Of a stretch of DNA of 64,000 nucleotides, positions 18,598-29,482 are shown one piece after another. The notes beneath the pieces are model-generated. The model searched no databases and was not told the DNA's origin. It saw nothing but the letters and a program-made list of their open reading frames with translations. A program made the position numbers and the translations under genes. Within the stretch, counting starts at the first letter, position 1; every line of letters starts with the position of its first letter. Source of the stretch: Sulfuricurvum sp. PD_MW2 (GTDB lineage: Bacteria; Campylobacterota; Campylobacteria; Campylobacterales; Sulfurimonadaceae); assembly GCF_002633015.1 (NCBI RefSeq), contig NZ_NSIU01000005.1:32360-96359 (forward strand). Direction: 5' to 3'.

Positions 18598-19776
18598 TTA
18601 GATGGCGCGTTTAAATTCCGGATACGCTTCAAGTCCGCATTCGCTGACATCAAGCCCTTGAACTTGATCTTCATCGGAAGCGCGGAAAGGGATGAATTTA
18701 TTGATGATATAAATGACTGTAAATGAAATACTAAAGACGAAAACTGCAATCTCCACAACTCCTTTGAGCTGATTTGCAAACGTGATACCATGCGCTGGAT
18801 CTGATGCAAAAAGTCCTACAGCCAATGTTCCCCAAATGCCGTTGATCAAATGGACAGAGAGTGCTCCAACCGGATCATCGATACGCAAACGGTCAAACAA
18901 TGGGACGGCTACTACAACCAAAATTCCCCCTACGGTTCCAATCGTAATCGCATCTACTGTCGTATACAAATGTGGCCCTGCCGTAATCGCAACCAATCCT
19001 CCCAATGCACCGTTGAGAATCATGGTAATATCAAAAAGTTTGTAGCGAACATAAATAAGAACACCGGTAGCAATCGCTCCGGCAAGTCCTGCAGTATTGG
19101 TATTAAATATGGTCAATGCGACACTGTCAGCGGCTTCTTTGGTTGCGATAGAACCGACCGAACCGCCGTTAAATCCAAACCATCCGATCCATAGCAACAT
19201 TGCACCCAACACTACCAAAGGGATATTAGATGCAGGGATAACACGGATTTGTTCTCCCACATAACGCCCTTTACGCGCACCGATGATTAAAATCGCCGCC
19301 AGCAATGCCCAACCGCCCGTTGAATGGATAACGGTAGAACCAGCCAAATCGACAAAATTTAAATCAAAAATCGTATTTTTGATCCAATCACTTCCCCAGC
19401 TAATATTCACTGCTGTAGGATAAATCAACGCTCCCATAATAAGGGTAAACAGTGACAACGGCAAAATACGGGCACGTTCACCGACCCCACCGCTCATAAT
19501 ATTAATCGCTTTTCCCACAAACGCCATTTGGAACATGAAAAATGCCCACTGGCTCATCGTAAAAGAGTGAAAATCACCAAATGCCAAGTGAAATCCGATC
19601 AAGATAAACGCCATCGATGCAACGGCATAAATCATGACGTTAACGGTCAAAACACTTGAAACGTTTTTAGTTCGAACCAAACCGGCTTCGAGCATTGCAA
19701 ATCCGGGAACCATCAAAATAATCAGGGTAATCGAAAAAAGGGCAAAGAGAGTATCAATAACGTACGCAGTATCCAT
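18598..19776 (-). CDS. amtB: Ammonium transporter (second Amt copy of the cluster)
   Basis: 392 residues and about 11 membrane segments. Amt signatures include DTLFALFSITLIILMVPGFAMLEAGLVRTKN at the N-terminus (cited here only in part: PGFAMLEAG), HSTGGWALLAA and GFNGGSV. It lacks the cleavable signal peptide that the upstream copy has. AAGGTG precedes the ATG. It follows glnK by 82 bases. The gap contains an 18-base palindrome that is repeated ahead of the other amtB. It imports ammonium and is expected to be blocked by the uridylylation-controlled PII protein. Confidence 0.95.
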   Translation of the reverse strand: MDTAYVIDTLFALFSITLIILMVPGFAMLEAGLVRTKNVSSVLTVNVMIYAVASMAFILIGFHLAFGDFHSFTMSQWAFFMFQMAFVGKAINIMSGGVGERARILPLSLFTLIMGALIYPTAVNISWGSDWIKNTIFDLNFVDLAGSTVIHSTGGWALLAAILIIGARKGRYVGEQIRVIPASNIPLVVLGAMLLWIGWFGFNGGSVGSIATKEAADSVALTIFNTNTAGLAGAIATGVLIYVRYKLFDITMILNGALGGLVAITAGPHLYTTVDAITIGTVGGILVVVAVPLFDRLRIDDPVGALSVHLINGIWGTLAVGLFASDPAHGITFANQLKGVVEIAVFVFSISFTVIYIINKFIPFRASDEDQVQGLDVSECGLEAYPEFKRAI

Positions 19777-19844
19777 GCAGCACCTTTAGTTTAGAATAAA
19801 GGTGTGCATTATATAGTCAAATTATGGAATTGAAGAAGAAGGAT

Positions 19845-20200
<356 letters not shown>

Positions 20201-20207
20201 TTACTCC

Positions 20208-21593
20208 TTATAGGTTAAAGCCACGTTCACCGTGTACAGATTCATCCAAACCTTGGCTCTCTTGTTCTTCGTTAACACGTGAACCGCCTGTCAATGCCAT
20301 TGCGATATAGTAAACCACGATCGTTCCAACCAAAGTGAATAATCCAACTAAAACTGCTGATTCAGCTTGTACCATGATTTGTCCCATACGATCCCCAGAA
20401 TCTTTCAACGGTCCTGCCCAAAGAAGAGCGTTATCGCTATCAGGAGTATACAGAGCAAAGATACCGGTAGAAATTGCACCCCATAGACCTGCAAGGAAGT
20501 GAACTCCAAATGCATCCAATGAATCATCGTAACCCAGTTTTTTCTTGAGTGCCGTTACTCCGAAGAATGCGACTACCGCACCCACCATACCGATAATCAA
20601 CGCACCGCCGACACTAACAAATCCTGCTGCCGGAGTAATCGCTACAAGCCCTGCTACCGCACCGGATGCTGCACCAAGAAGCGTCGGTTTTTTGAATACC
20701 GCATACTCAACCACAATCCATGTCACCGTAGCAACTGAAGCTGCAATCGTTGTTGTCAAGAAAGCGACACCGGCGATAGCATTAGCACCGAAAGCTGAAC
20801 CGGCATTAAATCCGTACCAACCAAACCAGAGCAACCCAGCACCTAAAGCTGTCAAGATAACGCTTGCCGGTTTCATAGCCACTTTCGGGTATCCCGCACG
20901 TTTACCGATCAACACTGCCAAAACAAGACCGGCCAAACCACCGTTCATGTGAACTACTGTACCACCCGCAAAGTCAAGAGCACCTTCGTTGAACAAATAT
21001 CCACCGCCCCATACCATATGCGCAATCGGTGCATAAACTACGATTGTCCAGATGAAAGCAAAAACCATCCATGTCGAAAACTTCATACGCTCAATCACTG
21101 AACCCGCGACTATCGCTACCGTAATAGCAGCAAAGGTCCCTTGGAACGCAACAAAAACGAATTTCGGATAGAGTTGTCCCAATTCAACGCTGGCAAAATC
21201 GGTCCAGCTGATACCTTCAAGCATTACGTTCGAAAATCCACCGATAACTTGGTTCATTGCACCTTCTGCCGTACCGAATGCGATAGAAAATCCAGCAATT
21301 ACCCATGCAATCATGGCAACAGCAAACGCACCGAAAATCATTGCGTAAGTATTAAGAACGTTTTTAGAACGGGTCATACCGCCGTAAAACAATGCCAAAC
21401 CGATCGGGGTCATCAACATGACCAACGCGGTTGAAATCATCATCCATGCAGTATCTCCCGTATTAAGCACAGGGGCTACCGCTGCTGCAGCCGTTGTAAC
21501 AGCCGATGTGTTCGCGTCAACTGCGGTTGCGTTTGCATCATCAGCAAAAGCAGACACGCCTAGTAACGATAAAGCTAAAAGCCACTTTTTCAT
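20208..21593 (-). CDS. amtB: Ammonium transporter with signal peptide (first Amt copy)
   Basis: 461 residues. A signal peptide (MKKWLLALSLLGVSAFA) and a short Ala/Thr-rich segment come before 11 membrane segments. Amt signatures are MTPIGLALFYGGMTRSKN, HMNGGLAGL and GFNAGSAFG, and a cytoplasmic tail follows. It brings in ammonium and is normally gated by PII. It lies between the two PII genes: 199 bases after glnB and 10 bases before glnK. A candidate operator palindrome lies 70 bases upstream. Confidence 0.96.
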   Translation of the reverse strand: MKKWLLALSLLGVSAFADDANATAVDANTSAVTTAAAAVAPVLNTGDTAWMMISTALVMLMTPIGLALFYGGMTRSKNVLNTYAMIFGAFAVAMIAWVIAGFSIAFGTAEGAMNQVIGGFSNVMLEGISWTDFASVELGQLYPKFVFVAFQGTFAAITVAIVAGSVIERMKFSTWMVFAFIWTIVVYAPIAHMVWGGGYLFNEGALDFAGGTVVHMNGGLAGLVLAVLIGKRAGYPKVAMKPASVILTALGAGLLWFGWYGFNAGSAFGANAIAGVAFLTTTIAASVATVTWIVVEYAVFKKPTLLGAASGAVAGLVAITPAAGFVSVGGALIIGMVGAVVAFFGVTALKKKLGYDDSLDAFGVHFLAGLWGAISTGIFALYTPDSDNALLWAGPLKDSGDRMGQIMVQAESAVLVGLFTLVGTIVVYYIAMALTGGSRVNEEQESQGLDESVHGERGFNL

Positions 21594-21663
21594 TTTCTCT
21601 CCTTGTAACTTGAATGTCGAGTACCATTGTACAAAGTATTCAAACGCACAGAGTGCAATAAAC

Positions 21664-21681
21664 TGATTAATTTTTAATCAA
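21664..21681. promoter_or_regulatory. Palindromic candidate operator upstream of amtB copy 1
   Basis: This is exactly the same 18-mer, TGATTAATTTTTAATCAA, as at 19845-19862, placed 70 bases ahead of the amtB start at 21593. Matching position and sequence ahead of two paralogous transporters point to a shared regulator or promoter element. Confidence 0.55.
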
Positions 21682-21792
21682 TAAGCAGTATCAAAGAATA
21701 ACACGTAAAAAATTTCGATTTTTGTCTAGGTTTAGTGAAACATGAAGTATTCAAAGCCGAAGCTTTGAATGATTAGTAAAGTTTTGAAAGAG

Positions 21793-22134
<342 letters not shown>

Positions 22135-22209
22135 TTATAGACTCCACTTCTATCGATATTTTAGATAATTGTAACCTTATTTGACTAATTTATCAAATTA
22201 GAGAGATTT

Positions 22210-22238
22210 TTAGACTTTAAGGCTCATTGGGATATAAT
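22210..22238 (+). promoter_or_regulatory. Candidate gyrA promoter
   Basis: TATAAT at 22233-22238 lies 31 bases before the gyrA ATG. A weak TTAGAC at 22210-22215 is at 17-base spacing. Campylobacterota promoters often lack a -35 box, so the -10 is the main support. Confidence 0.6.
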
Positions 22239-22269
22239 CAGCAACTTTATCTTCACTTTTGGGGACTGC

Positions 22270-24750
22270 ATGAACGATTTGCTTGACAACAGCGAAATTA
22301 ATGACATTAATATAGAAGACACTCTCAAGAGCAGTTATCTTGATTACTCCATGAGCGTCATCATCGGACGGGCATTGCCTGATGTCCGTGATGGTCTCAA
22401 ACCTGTTCACCGACGTATTCTCTATGCGATGGACAAACTTAATCTCTCTGCCGGTGCAAAATACAAAAAATCAGCACGTATCGTCGGGGACGTAATCGGA
22501 CAATACCACCCTCACGGTGATACTTCGGTTTACGATGCATTGGTTCGTATGGCTCAACCTTTTGCAATGCGTTCCCCACTCGTTGATGGACAAGGAAACT
22601 TTGGTTCAGTCGATGGAGACAACGCTGCAGCGATGCGTTATACCGAAGCACGTATGACCCGCTATGCCGGTGAACTTCTCAAAGATTTGGATAAAGACAC
22701 TGTCGATATGGTTGATAACTACGATGGAACTACCCAAGAACCTGAAGTCCTCCCTACCCGTGTTCCGAATCTTCTGATCAACGGTTCAAGCGGTATTGCC
22801 GTTGGTATGGCCACCAATATCCCACCTCACAATCCTACTGAAATACTCAGTGCCCTTGTCTATCTAATCGACAATCCGAATGCCTCTTTGATCGACATCA
22901 TGCAGTTTATCAAAGCTCCTGATTTTCCAACAGGTGGAACCATCTATGGGAAAAAAGGGATTTTAGATGCGTATGAAACCGGACGCGGACGTATCCGTAT
23001 CCGTGCAAAAACACATATCGAGAAAAAATCAAACAAAGACGTTATCGTCATCGACGAACTCCCTTATCAAGTCAATAAAGCACGTTTGATCGAAAATATC
23101 GCGGAATTGGTAAAAGACAAATTCATCGAGGGGATCAGCGAAATTCGTGATGAATCAGACCGTGAAGGGATTCGTGTCGTCATCGAACTAAAACGCGATG
23201 CGATGAGCGAAATCGTCCTCAACAACCTCTACAAATCAACCAATATGGAAACAACTTTCGGGATTATCATGCTTTCGGTTTTCAACCAAGAACCGCGCAT
23301 TTTCACCCTACTAGAGATGTTGGGGCACTTCATCAATCACCGTAAAACGGTTATCATCCGCCGTACGATTTTCGATCTTGAAAAAGCAAAAGCACGCGCT
23401 CATATCTTGGAAGGTTTGAAAAAAGCTCTCGATCATATCGAAGCGATCATCAAACTTATCCGTGCAAGTGCGGATGGCGAAACAGCAAGAAACGGTTTGA
23501 TTTCCGAATTCGGTTTCTCACCGATTCAAGCCCAAGCGATTTTGGATATGCGTCTCCAACGCCTTACCGGTTTGGAACGTGATAAGATCGAAAATGAACT
23601 CAAAGAGATTTTGGCGCATATCGAATATCTCGAATCGATTCTTCGCAGTGAAGAGGTCCTCAAAGGGATTATCAAAGAAGAGTTTACCGAGTTGGTTGAG
23701 CAATTCAATACTCCGCGTGCTACCGATATCGAAGACAATTATGATGATATCAATATCGAAGATTTGATCCCGAATGAGCCAATGGTTGTTACCATCAGCC
23801 ATCGCGGATACATTAAACGTGTCCCTCTTGCAGCATATGAAAAACAACGTCGTGGCGGAAAAGGAAAAGTTGCCGTCACTACCTATGATGATGATTTCAT
23901 CGAAAAATTCTATACCTGCAATACCCATGATACTTTGATGTTTGTGACAGATCGCGGACAGCTCCACTGGCTCAAAGTATACAAAATTCCGGAAGGATCG
24001 CGCACAGCCAAAGGGAAAGCGGTTGTCAATCTTATCAACCTTGAAGCCGATGAGAAAATCCGCTCGATCATTCCGACGAGCGATTTTGATGAGAATAAAT
24101 CGCTGGTTTTCTTCACCCAAAACGGTATTGTCAAACGTACAGCTCTTAACGAATTCTCCAATGTCCGAAGCAACGGTGTTCGTGCAATCGTTCTGGATGA
24201 TGATGATACTCTCATTACGGCGCATATCGCGACCGAAGAGACCAAATACCTCTTCATCGTGACCAAATACGCACAATGTATCAAATTCGAAATTGAAAAA
24301 ACACGTGATCAGGGACGCAGTACCCGTGGGGTTCGCGGTATCAAGTTCAAAATCGAAGGTGACGTCGTCGTCGATGCCAATATCATCAAATCGGACGAAG
24401 AAGAGATTTTGATGGTCAGTGAAAAAGGGATCGGAAAACGTACAACCGCTGAAGAATATCGCCTCACAAACCGCGCAGGGTCAGGAGTTATCGCCATGAA
24501 ACTCAACGCAAAAACCGGAAGCACCGTCGTGGGATGTCTGATGGTCGATGAGACTATGGATATGATGGCGCTCACGAAAGCGGGTAAAATGATCCGTGTC
24601 GATATGCAAACGATCGCAAAATCAGGACGTAATACCAGCGGTGTTTACATCATCAAAGGGGATGATGTCGCCAGCATTTCACGTTGTCCGAAAAATGATG
24701 ACAACGATGACGAAACCGAAGAAGGGGATAGCACCTTAGAGTTGGAATAA
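22270..24750 (+). CDS. gyrA: DNA gyrase subunit A
   Basis: 826 residues, full length. [20 protein letters not shown] at 29-48 and the quinolone-resistance region ([17 protein letters not shown]) are followed by [11 protein letters not shown] with the catalytic Tyr. The C-terminal beta-pinwheel contains the GyrA box QRRGGKG near 523 and ends in an acidic tail. The QRDR carries Thr after HPHGD-type context (HGDTSV), where enteric bacteria have Ser. It introduces negative supercoils with GyrB. It stands alone with its own promoter. Confidence 0.99.
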   Translation: MNDLLDNSEINDINIEDTLKSSYLDYSMSVIIGRALPDVRDGLKPVHRRILYAMDKLNLSAGAKYKKSARIVGDVIGQYHPHGDTSVYDALVRMAQPFAMRSPLVDGQGNFGSVDGDNAAAMRYTEARMTRYAGELLKDLDKDTVDMVDNYDGTTQEPEVLPTRVPNLLINGSSGIAVGMATNIPPHNPTEILSALVYLIDNPNASLIDIMQFIKAPDFPTGGTIYGKKGILDAYETGRGRIRIRAKTHIEKKSNKDVIVIDELPYQVNKARLIENIAELVKDKFIEGISEIRDESDREGIRVVIELKRDAMSEIVLNNLYKSTNMETTFGIIMLSVFNQEPRIFTLLEMLGHFINHRKTVIIRRTIFDLEKAKARAHILEGLKKALDHIEAIIKLIRASADGETARNGLISEFGFSPIQAQAILDMRLQRLTGLERDKIENELKEILAHIEYLESILRSEEVLKGIIKEEFTELVEQFNTPRATDIEDNYDDINIEDLIPNEPMVVTISHRGYIKRVPLAAYEKQRRGGKGKVAVTTYDDDFIEKFYTCNTHDTLMFVTDRGQLHWLKVYKIPEGSRTAKGKAVVNLINLEADEKIRSIIPTSDFDENKSLVFFTQNGIVKRTALNEFSNVRSNGVRAIVLDDDDTLITAHIATEETKYLFIVTKYAQCIKFEIEKTRDQGRSTRGVRGIKFKIEGDVVVDANIIKSDEEEILMVSEKGIGKRTTAEEYRLTNRAGSGVIAMKLNAKTGSTVVGCLMVDETMDMMALTKAGKMIRVDMQTIAKSGRNTSGVYIIKGDDVASISRCPKNDDNDDETEEGDSTLELE

Positions 24751-24779
24751 TATTTGCTTAAATCGGTTAATTATTCCAA
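24742..24779 (+). other. Perfect 10-base stem-loop at the gyrA stop
   Basis: TTGGAATAAT at 24742-24751 pairs exactly with ATTATTCCAA at 24770-24779 across an 18-base loop that spans the gyrA stop. No T run follows. It may end gyrA transcription weakly or shape the leader of the next gene. Confidence 0.45.
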
Positions 24780-24800
24780 TATTTACCCGAAGGAACCCTA

Positions 24801-25259
24801 ATGCGAATCTCTGCTCTTCTTGCACTGTTTCTCACATTTCCCGCTCTTCATGCGGGACTCTTTTCAGTCGATGATTCTTCCGATACCAAAGTAAAATGTG
24901 TGTATAGCGGTACAGACGGCCACTGTGTCGAGCCTATTTTAAAATCTCAAAACGAACTTGTCATTACCGTCACAGGACAAGGCGTAGCCCCATCCGTCAC
25001 CGCATCCCCTGCACAAGCATACGCATTGGCAAAACGGGCGGCAATGGCAGATGGCTACCGTCAAATTGCCGAGAGGGTAAAAGGGGTGCAAGTCGAAGGG
25101 CAAGACACCATTAAAAATATGATGTTGCAGCAATCCAGCACCAAAACATCGGTAGAAGCACTCGTTCGCGGAGCCAATATCACCAACACTTCATTTAAAG
25201 AGGGTCTGTGCGAAGTCGAAATGGAAATAGCCCTTTCATATTCACGCATCTTGCATTAA
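24801..25259 (+). CDS. Exported LPP20-family protein
   Basis: 152 residues. A signal peptide (MRISALLALFLTFPALHA) is followed by an alpha/beta domain. The pattern AYALAKRAAMADGYRQIAERVKGV, then a QSSTKTSVEALVRGA region and CEVEMEI, is typical of LPP20, first described in Helicobacter pylori. No lipobox Cys follows the signal, so it is probably periplasmic rather than a lipoprotein. AAGGAACCCTA gives the ribosome site. The next gene overlaps its end by 52 bases. Confidence 0.82.
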   Translation: MRISALLALFLTFPALHAGLFSVDDSSDTKVKCVYSGTDGHCVEPILKSQNELVITVTGQGVAPSVTASPAQAYALAKRAAMADGYRQIAERVKGVQVEGQDTIKNMMLQQSSTKTSVEALVRGANITNTSFKEGLCEVEMEIALSYSRILH

Positions 25260-25615
25260 TCGCGACACTCAGCTTTGGAGCTGATAACTATTACATAGGG
25301 TATCGCTTCACGGCAAAAAACACACAAGCTATCAATGAAAAACTCTCCATCTCCAAAGCGATGCAACCCTGTTCTAAAAAAACAGAGTTGCCCGCTCTTG
25401 TCCTACAACGTCATTCCAATGAATCGTTTGAATCGGTATTGGGACGTGAAGAGAACCAATTTTTAGAATTTGCAGCGGCCCAAGAACTTCGGGTCAAAAG
25501 CAATGAATCCTTTACTGCCCAACACATGGATATCCAAAACTCCCTTATCCTACCGACACGCTGCTATGCAGTCGAGTTTAATAATGAGTCTGTTACAATA
25601 ACCGCAACTAAATAG
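25208..25615 (+). CDS. Hypothetical exported protein overlapping the LPP20-like gene
   Basis: 135 residues starting at GTG 25208 in another frame inside the previous gene. The N-terminus has basic residues then a hydrophobic stretch (FIFTHLALIATLSFGA), which looks like a signal peptide. Two cysteines (PCSKK and TRCYAV) could pair outside the cytoplasm. No known domain was recognised. It ends 12 bases before flgR. The overlap suggests translational coupling with the LPP20-like protein, but the start codon is not certain. Confidence 0.62.
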   Translation: MRSRNGNSPFIFTHLALIATLSFGADNYYIGYRFTAKNTQAINEKLSISKAMQPCSKKTELPALVLQRHSNESFESVLGREENQFLEFAAAQELRVKSNESFTAQHMDIQNSLILPTRCYAVEFNNESVTITATK

Positions 25616-25627
25616 GGCGGAGTATTT

Positions 25628-26782
25628 ATGAAAATTGCAATTGTTGAAGATGATATCAATATGCGCAAATCGCTAGAAATAGCAATGGGCGACTATGACA
25701 AATATGAGATTCATACCTTCAAAAATGCTCGCGATGCCCTCAAAAAACTCGATGATAGTTTTGAAATGGTCATTAGTGACATAAATATGCCGGGAATGGA
25801 CGGAATAGAGTTTGTCAAAACCCTGAACGGAAGATTTGAGGTTATTATCATTACCGGGAATGCGACACTAACACGGGCTATAGAATCGATACAGCTAGGT
25901 GTTAAAGATTTTCTCCTTAAACCCTTTGAGATAGAGACATTAGTCACTGCGATAGAGCGTACAGCAACTATTGCGAAAAAATCACCTAAAATGTTCCCGC
26001 AAGAGTGCCCTAAAAATGATAGTTTTTCAGGTTCTTCTCCGGCACTTGAGCAACTCTTAAATCGTGTTTCCAAAGCAGCTGTAACAGATGCAAGTATGAT
26101 GCTATTGGGAGAAAGCGGGGTAGGAAAAGAGGTTTTTGCGCGCTACATACACGAAAGTTCACCTCGTATGTCCAAACCTTTTGTTGCCATTAACATGGCA
26201 GCCATTCCTGATAATTTGATCGAAAGTGAATTGTTCGGCTTTGAAAAAGGCTCTTTTACCGATGCAACAGAGGCTAAAATAGGACAATTTGAATTAGCGG
26301 AGGGGGGAACCCTCTTCCTCGATGAAATCGCCGAAATGCCTTATCCACTGCAAGCTAAATTACTACGCGTTTTGCAAGAACGTGAAATACGCCGTCTAGG
26401 TTCCTCTAAAAATACAAAAATCGATGTACGTATCATCACTGCTACCAATGCCAATCTCCATGAAAAAATACAAGATGGGAAATTTCGCGAAGACCTTTAC
26501 TATCGTCTCAACACAATACCCATCCACATCCCGCCTCTTCGAGAACGTCGTGAAGAGATCCTCTCTATCGCCGAATCGGCGCTCGAGCGATATTGCGTTC
26601 AATACGGTTTTGAGAAAAAATGCTTCACTGCATCGGCACGCAATGCGCTTGAAAACTACAACTGGCCGGGGAATATTCGGGAGCTTATTTCCGTCGTCGA
26701 ACGTTCAGCCATTTTAAGCACTTCTGAAAATATTGATACCGAAGATCTTTTTTTAGAAGCACGGGGATTAGGGAGAATTTAA
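25628..26782 (+). CDS. flgR: Sigma-54-dependent response regulator, FlgR-like
   Basis: 384 residues. The receiver domain has acidic residues 7-9, phospho-acceptor Asp51 and Lys near 101. The AAA+ sigma-54 activation domain has Walker A GESGVGKE near 163, the sigma-54 contact loop as GSFTDA instead of GAFTGA, Walker B GTLFLDEIAEM and the sensor II region NWPGNIRELISVV. The protein stops right after the AAA+ domain, so the usual Fis-type DNA-binding domain is missing. Helicobacter pylori FlgR has this same plan and starts almost identically (KIAIVEDDINMRKSLE). It should activate middle flagellar genes with the kinase FlgS, which is not in the window. Confidence 0.9.
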   Translation: MKIAIVEDDINMRKSLEIAMGDYDKYEIHTFKNARDALKKLDDSFEMVISDINMPGMDGIEFVKTLNGRFEVIIITGNATLTRAIESIQLGVKDFLLKPFEIETLVTAIERTATIAKKSPKMFPQECPKNDSFSGSSPALEQLLNRVSKAAVTDASMMLLGESGVGKEVFARYIHESSPRMSKPFVAINMAAIPDNLIESELFGFEKGSFTDATEAKIGQFELAEGGTLFLDEIAEMPYPLQAKLLRVLQEREIRRLGSSKNTKIDVRIITATNANLHEKIQDGKFREDLYYRLNTIPIHIPPLRERREEILSIAESALERYCVQYGFEKKCFTASARNALENYNWPGNIRELISVVERSAILSTSENIDTEDLFLEARGLGRI

Positions 26783-26811
26783 CTTTTAATCCACTAAAAG
26801 CCATCATTGGA

Positions 26812-26817
26812 TATAAT
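26812..26817 (+). promoter_or_regulatory. Candidate -10 element ahead of asd
   Basis: TATAAT within TTGGATATAATCG, 52 bases before the asd start. The same TTGG-ATATAATC context occurs ahead of gyrA. No -35 box is evident. Confidence 0.5.
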
Positions 26818-26869
26818 CGCGTAAAAATATTTACGGGTGAATCCATTCATCCCCAAGGAAAGCTCCCCA

Positions 26870-27898
26870 ATGAAACGTTATAACGTTGCTATCGTCGGTG
26901 CCAGCGGTGCAGTCGGCGAAGAAATTTTACGCATTTTCGAAGAGATCGACTTCCCTCTAAACAAACTTGTCCCTTTGGCAAGTGCACGCAGTGCAGGTAC
27001 AACGGTCACTTTTAACGATACTGATTTGATCATCAAAGAGCTCACTCCTACCGTATTTGATGAAGAAGAGATTGATATCGCACTTTTCAGCGCAGGCGGA
27101 AGCGTATCAGCTGAATTTGCCCCCTATGCAGCCAAAGCAGGAGCTGTGGTTATTGATAATACCAGCCATTTTAGAATGTTTCCCGACGTTCCGCTTGTCG
27201 TTCCGGAAGTGAACCCTGAAGATATTGCACAGTGGAAAAATACAGGAATCATCGCCAATCCGAACTGTTCTACTATCCAAATGGTACAAGCGCTCAAACC
27301 GCTGGATGAAGCGTACGATCTTCAACGTATCGATGTCAGTACCTATCAGGCAACATCGGGTGCGGGAAAAACCGCTATGGAAGAGTTGGTTGAACAAATG
27401 CAAGCTTTCTTTTCATTCACACTTGATGATGCAGAACCGAAGAAATTTCCACACCGTATCGCTCTCAACGCTATCCCGCAAATCGACTCTTTCACTGATA
27501 GCGGCTACACCAAAGAAGAGCTCAAAATGGTGAATGAAACCAAAAAAATCATGCACAAAGATATCGAAGTAAGTGCAACCTGTGTCCGTATCCCGACACT
27601 ACGCGGTCATGCTGAAACACTGACACTTACATTTGACGGTGCGGTTGATGCGGATGAAGCACGCGAACTATTGCGCAAAGCACCGAATATCATCGTATTG
27701 GACGAACCAAAAGAGAGTATCTATCCGATGCCTTCATTATGTGTTGATCAAAATGAAACGTTTGTCGGGCGTATCCGCCGCGATCTTTATCGTGAAAATG
27801 TCTTACATCTTTGGGTTGTTGCCGACAACCTCCGTGTCGGTGCTGCAACCAATGCGGTACGTATCGCCCAAAAATGGGTAGAGATGCAAGGAGCATAA
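26870..27898 (+). CDS. asd: Aspartate-semialdehyde dehydrogenase
   Basis: 342 residues. The N-terminal NADP fold has VGASGAVGEE. The active-site Cys is in NPNCSTIQM (near 130), and the His region is CVRIPTLRGHAE. It reduces aspartyl phosphate to the semialdehyde for lysine, threonine, methionine and cell-wall diaminopimelate. The frame opens at 26837, but AAGGAAAG precedes ATG 26870 and fits the family N-terminus. The next gene starts 2 bases after its stop. Confidence 0.97.
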   Translation: MKRYNVAIVGASGAVGEEILRIFEEIDFPLNKLVPLASARSAGTTVTFNDTDLIIKELTPTVFDEEEIDIALFSAGGSVSAEFAPYAAKAGAVVIDNTSHFRMFPDVPLVVPEVNPEDIAQWKNTGIIANPNCSTIQMVQALKPLDEAYDLQRIDVSTYQATSGAGKTAMEELVEQMQAFFSFTLDDAEPKKFPHRIALNAIPQIDSFTDSGYTKEELKMVNETKKIMHKDIEVSATCVRIPTLRGHAETLTLTFDGAVDADEARELLRKAPNIIVLDEPKESIYPMPSLCVDQNETFVGRIRRDLYRENVLHLWVVADNLRVGAATNAVRIAQKWVEMQGA

Positions 27899-27900
27899 CC

Positions 27901-28428
27901 ATGAACTTCCTCGAAAAATTGTTCGAAAAAGTGTTGTGGAATTCTCGCTTTATGATCGTTCTAGCCGTTTTTTTCGGTTTGATAGGAGCGATTTTGCTGT
28001 TCGCCATTGCCAGTTTTGATGTATACAATACGGCTGCTTACGTTATCACTACCTACGCAACACACGCCCATCCTGAACATTTTCATGAAGAGGTTATCAG
28101 CGGGATTATCGGTGCTATCGATTTCTATCTAATCGGTGTCATCATGATTATCTTCTCATTCGGTGTCTATGAACTTTTTATCTCCGATATCGATCCAGCA
28201 AAAGATGAAAACGGCAAAGAAAACCAACTTTTGGCCGTCCACTCTCTTGATCAGTTGAAAGATAAAATATCAAAAGTTATTGTAATGGTTCTGGTCGTCG
28301 GTTTTTTCCAAAAAGTCGGACACACTCCATTCAACGGTGCGTTAGAACTCTTTTATCTCGCCCTCTCTATCACGGCGGTTGCCGTAGGACTTTACTTCTT
28401 GAGTAAAGTCGGACACCATGAGCACTAA
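27901..28428 (+). CDS. YqhA-family membrane protein (UPF0114)
   Basis: 175 residues from ATG 27901. It begins [17 protein letters not shown], then has membrane segments at about 19-42, 76-98, 115-132 and 140-160. The long [18 protein letters not shown] loop and [18 protein letters not shown] are typical of the UPF0114 family. The role is unknown. It sits tightly between asd and hemE (2 and 8 bases), so it is part of that operon. Confidence 0.87.
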   Translation: MNFLEKLFEKVLWNSRFMIVLAVFFGLIGAILLFAIASFDVYNTAAYVITTYATHAHPEHFHEEVISGIIGAIDFYLIGVIMIIFSFGVYELFISDIDPAKDENGKENQLLAVHSLDQLKDKISKVIVMVLVVGFFQKVGHTPFNGALELFYLALSITAVAVGLYFLSKVGHHEH

Positions 28429-28436
28429 GGAATACC

Positions 28437-29480
28437 ATGTCTAAAATTTTCGTTGATGCCTGCTTTGGCAAAGAAACCCCTTATACTCCAGTATGGATGA
28501 TGCGCCAAGCCGGACGCTATCTTCCTGAATACATGGAAGTACGCAAACGCGCCGGCAATTTTCTCAACCTCTGTCATGCACCCGATATGGCGGCAGAAGT
28601 AACGATTCAGCCCCTTGATCTTGTCGGTGTCGATGCAGCAATCTTGTTCAGCGATATTTTAGTCGTTCCTAATGAAATGGGGATGAAACTCGATTTCATA
28701 AAAGGTGAAGGACCCGTTTTCGAAAAACCGATCACTTCCGAAGAAGATCTCAATGAACTCATCGGCGATGAAGAAGCGGCATCAAAACTCACCTATGTTT
28801 ATGAAACTATCCGTGTTTTGCGCCAACAGCTCGATGGTCGTGATGATAATAAAGCCCTTATCGGTTTCACAGGGGCACCATGGACGCTTGCGACCTATAT
28901 GATCGAAGGACAAGGGACAAAAACCTATAACATCTGTAAGAAGATGATGTACTCCAACCCCGACTTGCTTCATAAAATCTTACGCAAAGTGACAGATGTC
29001 GTCAAACTCTATATGGAACACCAGATTGAGGCCGGCGTCGATGTTGTCCAAATTTTTGATAGCTGGGCAGCTGCTATTGAACCAAGTCGTTATGATGAGT
29101 TCTCTTGGAGCTATATGGTCGAAATTGCAGAATATCTCAAAGGCAAATACCCACATATTCCTGTCATAATGTTCCCAAAAGGAATTCCCGCATTTTTGGA
29201 CAAAGTGTATGGAAACTTCGACGTATTCGGCGTCGATTGGAGCACTCCGATGGAATTGGCCAAAGAGAAGCTCGGAGATCGCTACGTGCTTCAAGGGAAC
29301 ATGGAGCCATGCCGACTGTATTCCAAAGAACAAACAACCGCATGTGTCGAAGCAATCCAAGAGATCATGGGTGGAAAACGCCACATTTTTAATCTCGGAC
29401 ACGGAATTCTCCCAGATGTTCCGGTTGAACATGCACGTCATTTCGTTCGTGAATGTCAACGTGTGAGCAAAAAAGCATAA
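28437..29480 (+). CDS. hemE: Uroporphyrinogen decarboxylase
   Basis: 347 residues. It starts with the substrate-binding motif [16 protein letters not shown]. It has the [12 protein letters not shown] motif near 140, and a conserved late GHGILPD region. It removes four acetate carboxyls from uroporphyrinogen III to give coproporphyrinogen III in haem synthesis, in the cytoplasm. It is in an operon with the YqhA-like gene and a radical SAM gene. Confidence 0.98.
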   Translation: MSKIFVDACFGKETPYTPVWMMRQAGRYLPEYMEVRKRAGNFLNLCHAPDMAAEVTIQPLDLVGVDAAILFSDILVVPNEMGMKLDFIKGEGPVFEKPITSEEDLNELIGDEEAASKLTYVYETIRVLRQQLDGRDDNKALIGFTGAPWTLATYMIEGQGTKTYNICKKMMYSNPDLLHKILRKVTDVVKLYMEHQIEAGVDVVQIFDSWAAAIEPSRYDEFSWSYMVEIAEYLKGKYPHIPVIMFPKGIPAFLDKVYGNFDVFGVDWSTPMELAKEKLGDRYVLQGNMEPCRLYSKEQTTACVEAIQEIMGGKRHIFNLGHGILPDVPVEHARHFVRECQRVSKKA

Positions 29481-29482
29481 TC

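Noticed and set aside
21594..21680. Sigma-54 promoter ahead of amtB
   Set aside because: TTGCAC-TCTG-TGCG resembles the -24/-12 elements, but the GG and spacing do not fit the consensus.
22201..22270. Replication origin near gyrA
   Set aside because: No dnaA, dnaN or gyrB neighbours and no cluster of DnaA boxes were seen.
23518..24276. 252-residue minus-strand frame inside gyrA
   Set aside because: Long only because of gyrA codon bias; gyrA itself is full length and unambiguous on the other strand.
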